Assembly (NCBI GenBank): GCA_011371465.1
Contig: DRQL01000279.1
Coordinates: 1 to 18,574 of the forward strand
Direction: 5' to 3'
Length of the DNA: 18,574 bases
Source: Gammaproteobacteria bacterium
GTDB lineage: Bacteria; Pseudomonadota; Gammaproteobacteria; DSM-19610
The notes below the pieces were generated by a model. That model was not told the origin of the DNA, made no database searches, and saw only the letters and a program-made list of their open reading frames with translations. Position 1 is the first letter of the stretch; every line of letters starts with the position of its first letter. Positions 14,938 through 18,574 of the stretch are shown one piece after another. A program made the position numbers and the translations under genes.

Positions 14938-15276
14938 CTAGTGATTTTCACTGACCATGTTGATGGTGTATTTGGGAATCTCTACCACCAGGTCTGCATC
15001 GGCCACTTTCGCCTGGCAGCTCAGGCGGGAATCCGGTTCCAGGCCCCAGGCCTTGTCCAGCAGATCGTCTTCGTCCTCGTCCGATTCCTCCAGCGAATCG
15101 AAACCTTCCCGTATGTAGACATGACAGGTGGTACAGGCACAGGATTTTTCACAGGCATGCTCGATCTCGATGCCGTTCGCCAGCGCCGCATCGCAAATGG
15201 TCGTGCCCTGTTCTGCCTCGACCACGGCACCTTCGGGACATATTTCTTCGTGTGGCAGGAAAATGATCTGCGGCAT
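14938..15276 (-). CDS. fdx: ISC-type [2Fe-2S] ferredoxin
   Basis: Electron donor for Fe-S cluster assembly; 112 residues (E. coli 111). The cluster ligands C42, C48, C51 (ACEKSCACTTC) and C87 (RLSCQAK) are in the same positions as in E. coli Fdx. An acidic helix (SLEESDEDEDDLLDKAWGLE) serves partner binding, and the C-terminus is IPKYTINMVSENH. It follows hscA by 14 nt. Confidence 0.97.
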   Translation of the reverse strand: MPQIIFLPHEEICPEGAVVEAEQGTTICDAALANGIEIEHACEKSCACTTCHVYIREGFDSLEESDEDEDDLLDKAWGLEPDSRLSCQAKVADADLVVEIPKYTINMVSENH

Positions 15277-15290
15277 GGTGATTCGCTACC

Positions 15291-17165
15291 CTATTTGAAT
15301 TCATCGACAGCGTGACCCGCCATCGCTTTGCGGATATTGGCGTTCATACGGCGGTCCACGTAGGCTGCGCTGACCGATTCCAGCCGCTCGATGGCGTTTT
15401 TGATCGCACGGTGGTCATCACCGTCACGCAGCTCAGCCAGTTCCGCGGCAGCCTGTTCGATAGCACCGCGTTCCTCGCTGTTGAGGAAACTGTCGGCATC
15501 CTGCTGCATCGCAGCCTGCAGGGCTTCCAGCACCCGGTCGGCCTCGACCTGTTGCTCGCGCAGGCGGCGCGCCTTCATGTCGTCTTCGGCGTGATCCATG
15601 GAGTCCCGCAGCATGCGTTCGATTTCGTTGTCCGACAGGCCGTAGGAAGGCTTGACTTCGATATGCGCCTGCACGCCGCTGGTCTGTTCCTCGGCCGTCA
15701 CGCTCAACAGACCGTCTGCATCCACCTGGTAGGTGACGCGGATACGCGCCGCACCGGCGGTCATGGGCGGCATGCCGCGCAATTCAAAACGCGCCAGCGA
15801 GCGGCAATCGTCGACCAGTTCACGCTCACCCTGCACCACGTGCAGCGCCATGGCGGTCTGCCCGTCCTTGTAGGTCGTGAATTCCTGCGCCCGGGACACC
15901 GGTATGGTGGTGTTGCGCGGGATGATCTTTTCGGTCAGCCCGCCCATGGTTTCGATGCCCAGCGACAGCGGGATGACATCCAGCAACAGCATGTCGTCTT
16001 CCGGCTTGTTACCGGCCAGGATATCGGCCTGGATCGCGGCACCCACCGCCACCACCTTGTCGGGATCGATGTCCACCAGCGGCTCCCGACCGAAGAATTC
16101 GCCGACCATGCTGCGCACCTTCGCTACCCGCGTAGAGCCGCCCACCATAACCACTTCCCGGATGTCCGCCCGGTCCAGGCCGGCATCGCGCAGGGTGCGG
16201 CGACAGGGGCCCAGGGTTTTACGCACCAGTGGCTCGATCAACCGGTCCATGTGCTGCCGGGTCAGCGTACCACGCCATTCCCCGCCACCGTCCAGCGCAA
16301 CCGTCAACTCCACCTGTTCACTGTCGGTCAGCGCTTCCTTGGCGGCACGCGCACTCATCAGCAGCCGGCGCTGCAGGCCGTGACCGGGATCGCCGCCCAG
16401 ACCGGCCTGCTCCATCATCCATGCCGCGATGCTGCGGTCCATGTCATCACCGCCAAGCGCCGTGTCACCAGCCGTCGCCATGACCTCGAAAACCCCCTGG
16501 CTAAGACGCAGGATGGATACGTCAAAGGTACCGCCACCCAGGTCATAGACGGCGATGATACCGTCCGAAGCGCGATCCAGGCCGTAGGCAACGGCCGCCG
16601 CGGTCGGTTCGTTCAGCAGGCGCAGGACCTTCAGGCCGGCCAGTTTTCCCGCATCCTTGGTGGCCTGGCGCTGGGCGTCGTCAAAGTAGGCCGGCACGGT
16701 AATGACGACACCGGCCAGCTCGCCACCCAGGGTCTGCTCGGCACGCTGCCTGAGCTCGGCCAGGATATCGGCGGACACCTGTACCGGGCTGCGGTCACCG
16801 GCGGCGGTCCGAATCAGGGGCATGCCGGATTCACCGGCAATGAATTCATAAGGCAGTACCGACCCCAGGCGTTTGACGTCCTCGACACCACGCCCCATGA
16901 AACGCTTGACGGAAACAATGGTATTGAGCGGGTCATCGGCAGCCTGCTGCAGGGCGGCTTCGCCCACCTGGTGCTCGCCGCTTGCCAGGTAATGCACCAC
17001 CGAGGGCAGCAAATGACGTCCTTCGCGGTCGGGCAGCGTTTCAGCCACGCCGCTGCGCACACTGGCGACCAGTGAATTGGTCGTACCCAGGTCGATACCC
17101 GCCGCCAGCCGGTGCTCGTGCGGCGCGGTGGATTCACCCGGTTCCGAGATCTGTAGCAACGCCAT
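15291..17165 (-). CDS. hscA: Hsp70-type chaperone HscA of the ISC system
   Basis: Specialised Hsp70 that, with HscB, binds the LPPVK motif of IscU and helps release its cluster. 624 residues (E. coli 616). The ATPase domain (about 20-390) starts with GIDLGTTNS (23-31) and has YDLGGGTFDVSILRL, NEPTAAAVAYGLD and VMVGGSTRVAKVR. The substrate-binding domain begins near 395 (LLLDVIPLSLGIETMGG), followed by a helical lid with Gln/Glu-rich helices. It follows hscB by 3 nt. The client gene iscU is not in the window, see findings. Confidence 0.98.
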   Translation of the reverse strand: MALLQISEPGESTAPHEHRLAAGIDLGTTNSLVASVRSGVAETLPDREGRHLLPSVVHYLASGEHQVGEAALQQAADDPLNTIVSVKRFMGRGVEDVKRLGSVLPYEFIAGESGMPLIRTAAGDRSPVQVSADILAELRQRAEQTLGGELAGVVITVPAYFDDAQRQATKDAGKLAGLKVLRLLNEPTAAAVAYGLDRASDGIIAVYDLGGGTFDVSILRLSQGVFEVMATAGDTALGGDDMDRSIAAWMMEQAGLGGDPGHGLQRRLLMSARAAKEALTDSEQVELTVALDGGGEWRGTLTRQHMDRLIEPLVRKTLGPCRRTLRDAGLDRADIREVVMVGGSTRVAKVRSMVGEFFGREPLVDIDPDKVVAVGAAIQADILAGNKPEDDMLLLDVIPLSLGIETMGGLTEKIIPRNTTIPVSRAQEFTTYKDGQTAMALHVVQGERELVDDCRSLARFELRGMPPMTAGAARIRVTYQVDADGLLSVTAEEQTSGVQAHIEVKPSYGLSDNEIERMLRDSMDHAEDDMKARRLREQQVEADRVLEALQAAMQQDADSFLNSEERGAIEQAAAELAELRDGDDHRAIKNAIERLESVSAAYVDRRMNANIRKAMAGHAVDEFK

Positions 17166-17168
17166 CAG

Positions 17169-17714
17169 TCAGCACAACTCGTCTTCAAGGTCCGCTTCCA
17201 GTTCCTGCACTTCGTTCTGCAGGCGCATAAAATACTGCATCTTCAACACCAGTGTAAGCGCCGCCCCGATTTCTTCACCCTCGTCCAGTGCCCGGGCGAG
17301 TTCCGACTCCAGCGCGCGGTACTGCGCCTGGATGTCGCGCGCCAGGCGGTCCAGCGCCTGCAGCGGGTCGTCCTGGCTGCGAATCGCAGCGAGGGCTTCC
17401 CGCAATTCGATCTGCTGCATCAGGAACTCCGGGTCCTGGTGCGTGGCCTGCTCGTCCTCGATGCGGTGCCCGCGCAGTTCCAGCAGGTAACGACCTCGGC
17501 GCAGCGGGTCTTTGAGCACCTGGTAGGCCTCGTTGATATGCGCGGCCTGCTGCATGGACAGGCGCCGTTCCTGGTCACCGGCACTGGCATAGCGGTCCGG
17601 GTGCACCGTGCGCTGCAGTTCCCGGTAACGCGCATCCAGCTCCGCACGCTCCAGCGCATATTGCTGCGGCAGGGAAAACAGCTCGAAATAGTTTCTGGTC
17701 AGGGTTGACGACAT
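17169..17714 (-). CDS. hscB: J-domain co-chaperone HscB
   Basis: Delivers IscU to HscA and stimulates its ATPase. 181 residues (E. coli 171). The N-terminal J domain carries the HPD triad at 38-40 (RTVHPDRYAS) after NYFELFSLPQQYALERAELDARY. The C-terminal three-helix domain that binds IscU is recognisable (LMQQIELREAL to LQNEVQELEADLED). The ATG at 17714 (MSSTLTRNYF) is preferred over a TTG three codons upstream. No Shine-Dalgarno sequence is visible before it; the upstream 110 nt hold a palindromic repeat, so the original leader may have been altered. Confidence 0.96.
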   Translation of the reverse strand: MSSTLTRNYFELFSLPQQYALERAELDARYRELQRTVHPDRYASAGDQERRLSMQQAAHINEAYQVLKDPLRRGRYLLELRGHRIEDEQATHQDPEFLMQQIELREALAAIRSQDDPLQALDRLARDIQAQYRALESELARALDEGEEIGAALTLVLKMQYFMRLQNEVQELEADLEDELC

Positions 17715-17733
17715 GGGTGCCAAACGTTTTTTT

Positions 17734-17806
17734 GTCGTTGCGGGAACCGCGCGGCCGGCCTCCGGACCTGAAGAGACTGCCGCGGCGCCGGGCGCCTCGC
17801 AATGAC
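17734..17806. repeat. Palindromic intergenic repeat between iscA and hscB
   Basis: Ends GTCGTTGCGGG (17734-17744) and CTCGCAATGAC (17796-17806) are complementary over 11 bp with two G-T pairs. The interior is very GC-rich with further self-complementary pieces (GCGGCCGGCC, GGCGCCGGGCGCC). T- and A-runs flank it. The end sequence GTCATTGCGAGG is one I associate with dispersed intergenic repeats in several bacterial genomes (memory, not checked). It is not a standard terminator for the isc mRNA since no U-run follows the stem on that strand. Confidence 0.65.
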
Positions 17807-17824
17807 GGGTTAAAAAGGACGGAA

Positions 17825-18148
17825 CTAGACGTTAAAGCTTTCGCCGCAGCCGCACGCATCCTTGACATTCGGGTTATTGAAGATAAAGCCTTCATTGAGC
17901 CCCTCACGACCAAAGTCCAGCTCCGTGCCATCGATGTAGACCAGGCTCTTCGGGTCAACAAACACCTTCACGCCGTGGTCCTCGAAAACCAGGTCGGCGT
18001 CGTCTGCCTCGTCGACGAATTCCAGCACGTAGGCCATACCTGAACAACCGGAGGTGCGCACCCCGAAGCGCACGCCGATTCCCTTGCCGCGTTTCTCCAG
18101 GAAGTTCCTGACGTGCTCGGCCGCGGCCGGTGTGATGCTGATCGTCAT
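17825..18148 (-). CDS. iscA: A-type Fe-S carrier IscA
   Basis: Carries and transfers Fe-S clusters to target proteins, and is needed especially for [4Fe-4S] enzymes. 107 residues, the same as E. coli. The three ligand cysteines are C35 (RTSGCSGMAYVLEF), C99 and C101 (CGCGESFNV). It is clearly not IscU, which has a different fold and motifs. The ATG at 18148 overlaps the iscS stop by one base (TGATG). An upstream in-frame ATG five codons earlier (MGGAL) is inside iscS and less likely. Confidence 0.97.
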   Translation of the reverse strand: MTISITPAAAEHVRNFLEKRGKGIGVRFGVRTSGCSGMAYVLEFVDEADDADLVFEDHGVKVFVDPKSLVYIDGTELDFGREGLNEGFIFNNPNVKDACGCGESFNV

Positions 18149-18574
18149 CAGTGCGCCGCCCATTGTACGGAATTGAGGTCGATACCTTCCTTGTACATAT
18201 CCCACAATGGTGAGAGATCACGCAGCTTGTCGATCTTGCCCAGCACCAGCTGGATGGTGTAGTCGATCTCCTCTTCCGTGGTGAAGCGCCCGATGGTAAA
18301 GCGGATGGAACTGTGTGCCAGCTCGTCATTGCGGCCCAGTGCGCGCAGCACATAGGAGGGTTCCAGGCTGGCACTGGTACAGGCCGAGCCGGAAGATACC
18401 GCGAGGTCCTTCAGCGCCATGATCAGGCTCTCTCCTTCCACGTAGTTAAAGCTGATGTTCAGGTTGCCCGGAATGCGATGGTCGAGGTCACCGTTGATAT
18501 AGACTTCCTCGATACCCCGGAAACCTTCAACCAGGCGGTTCCGCAGGGCCAGAATGCGCTCGTTATCCGCGGCC
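18148..18574 (-). CDS. iscS: Cysteine desulfurase IscS, C-terminal part only
   Basis: PLP enzyme that takes sulfur from cysteine for Fe-S clusters and tRNA thiolation. The last ~141 residues are in the window; the start and the PLP lysine lie beyond the right edge. The active-site Cys is in SSGSACTSASLEPSYVLRALG on the mobile loop. The remainder (IRFTIGRFTTEEEIDYTIQLV, LSPLWDMYKEGIDLNSVQW) matches E. coli IscS closely, including the C-terminal tail that contacts IscU. It is followed directly by iscA. Confidence 0.97.
   Translation of the reverse strand, partial: AADNERILALRNRLVEGFRGIEEVYINGDLDHRIPGNLNISFNYVEGESLIMALKDLAVSSGSACTSASLEPSYVLRALGRNDELAHSSIRFTIGRFTTEEEIDYTIQLVLGKIDKLRDLSPLWDMYKEGIDLNSVQWAAH

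Noticed and set aside
15312..17075. 587-codon open frame on the plus strand opposite hscA
   Set aside because: Its translation is rich in His/Arg/Gln with no recognisable domain, and it mirrors a clear hscA gene. Long antisense frames are common opposite GC-rich genes.
17734..17806. Rho-independent terminator inside the isc operon
   Set aside because: A stem is present but no U-tract follows it in the direction of isc transcription.
17825..18148. Reading this gene as the missing iscU
   Set aside because: Full-length match to IscA with C35, C99 and C101 in IscA positions; no IscU motifs.

Overview
The window is a GC-rich stretch of a gammaproteobacterial chromosome. It has no mobile element, no RNA gene that I can see, and is almost fully coding. 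Protein similarity to E. coli products, together with the order guaA-guaB / xseA ... der-bamB-yfgM-hisS-rodZ-rlmN ... iscX-fdx-hscA-hscB-iscA-iscS, places it in Gammaproteobacteria. A pilF gene next to rodZ suggests a lineage with type IV pili. The species cannot be named from this sequence.

Layout. (1) 1-2894, minus strand: guaBA, purine synthesis, with guaA running off the left edge. (2) 2895-3015: two back-to-back sigma70-type promoters, for guaBA (minus) and xseA (plus). (3) 3016-5996, plus strand: xseA (exonuclease VII large subunit), an exported M23 peptidase, then two related XRE/C-protein-like regulators. (4) 5986-14443, minus strand: a tightly packed run read as rlmN, pilF, rodZ, hisS, yfgM, bamB, der, mlaA and a small unknown gene, with gaps of 0 to 25 nt. 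It covers rRNA/tRNA methylation, cell shape, tRNA charging, outer-membrane protein assembly, ribosome assembly and outer-membrane lipid asymmetry. (5) 14444-14724: a non-coding gap with two inverted repeats. (6) 14725-18574, minus strand: the ISC iron-sulfur operon (iscS partial, iscA, hscB, hscA, fdx, iscX).

Most of the window is housekeeping, but four things stand out. First, a near-ideal LexA/SOS box lies inside the 3' part of xseA, overlapping the -10 of a near-consensus promoter that points at the M23 peptidase and regulator genes. Second, the second regulator has a sequence matching the C-box operator of restriction-modification controller proteins, placed just upstream of a promoter that would give a leaderless mRNA; no restriction-modification genes are in view. 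Third, iscU is missing from its usual place: iscS and iscA are joined by a one-base TGATG overlap although the IscU-dedicated chaperones HscA and HscB are kept. Fourth, a palindromic intergenic repeat sits between iscA and hscB. ndk and ispG are also absent from their common positions.

Inference: the plus-strand block may be a small DNA-damage-linked module, with LexA controlling an M23 peptidase and two C-protein-like switches embedded behind a DNA repair nuclease gene. This rests on sequence motifs only.
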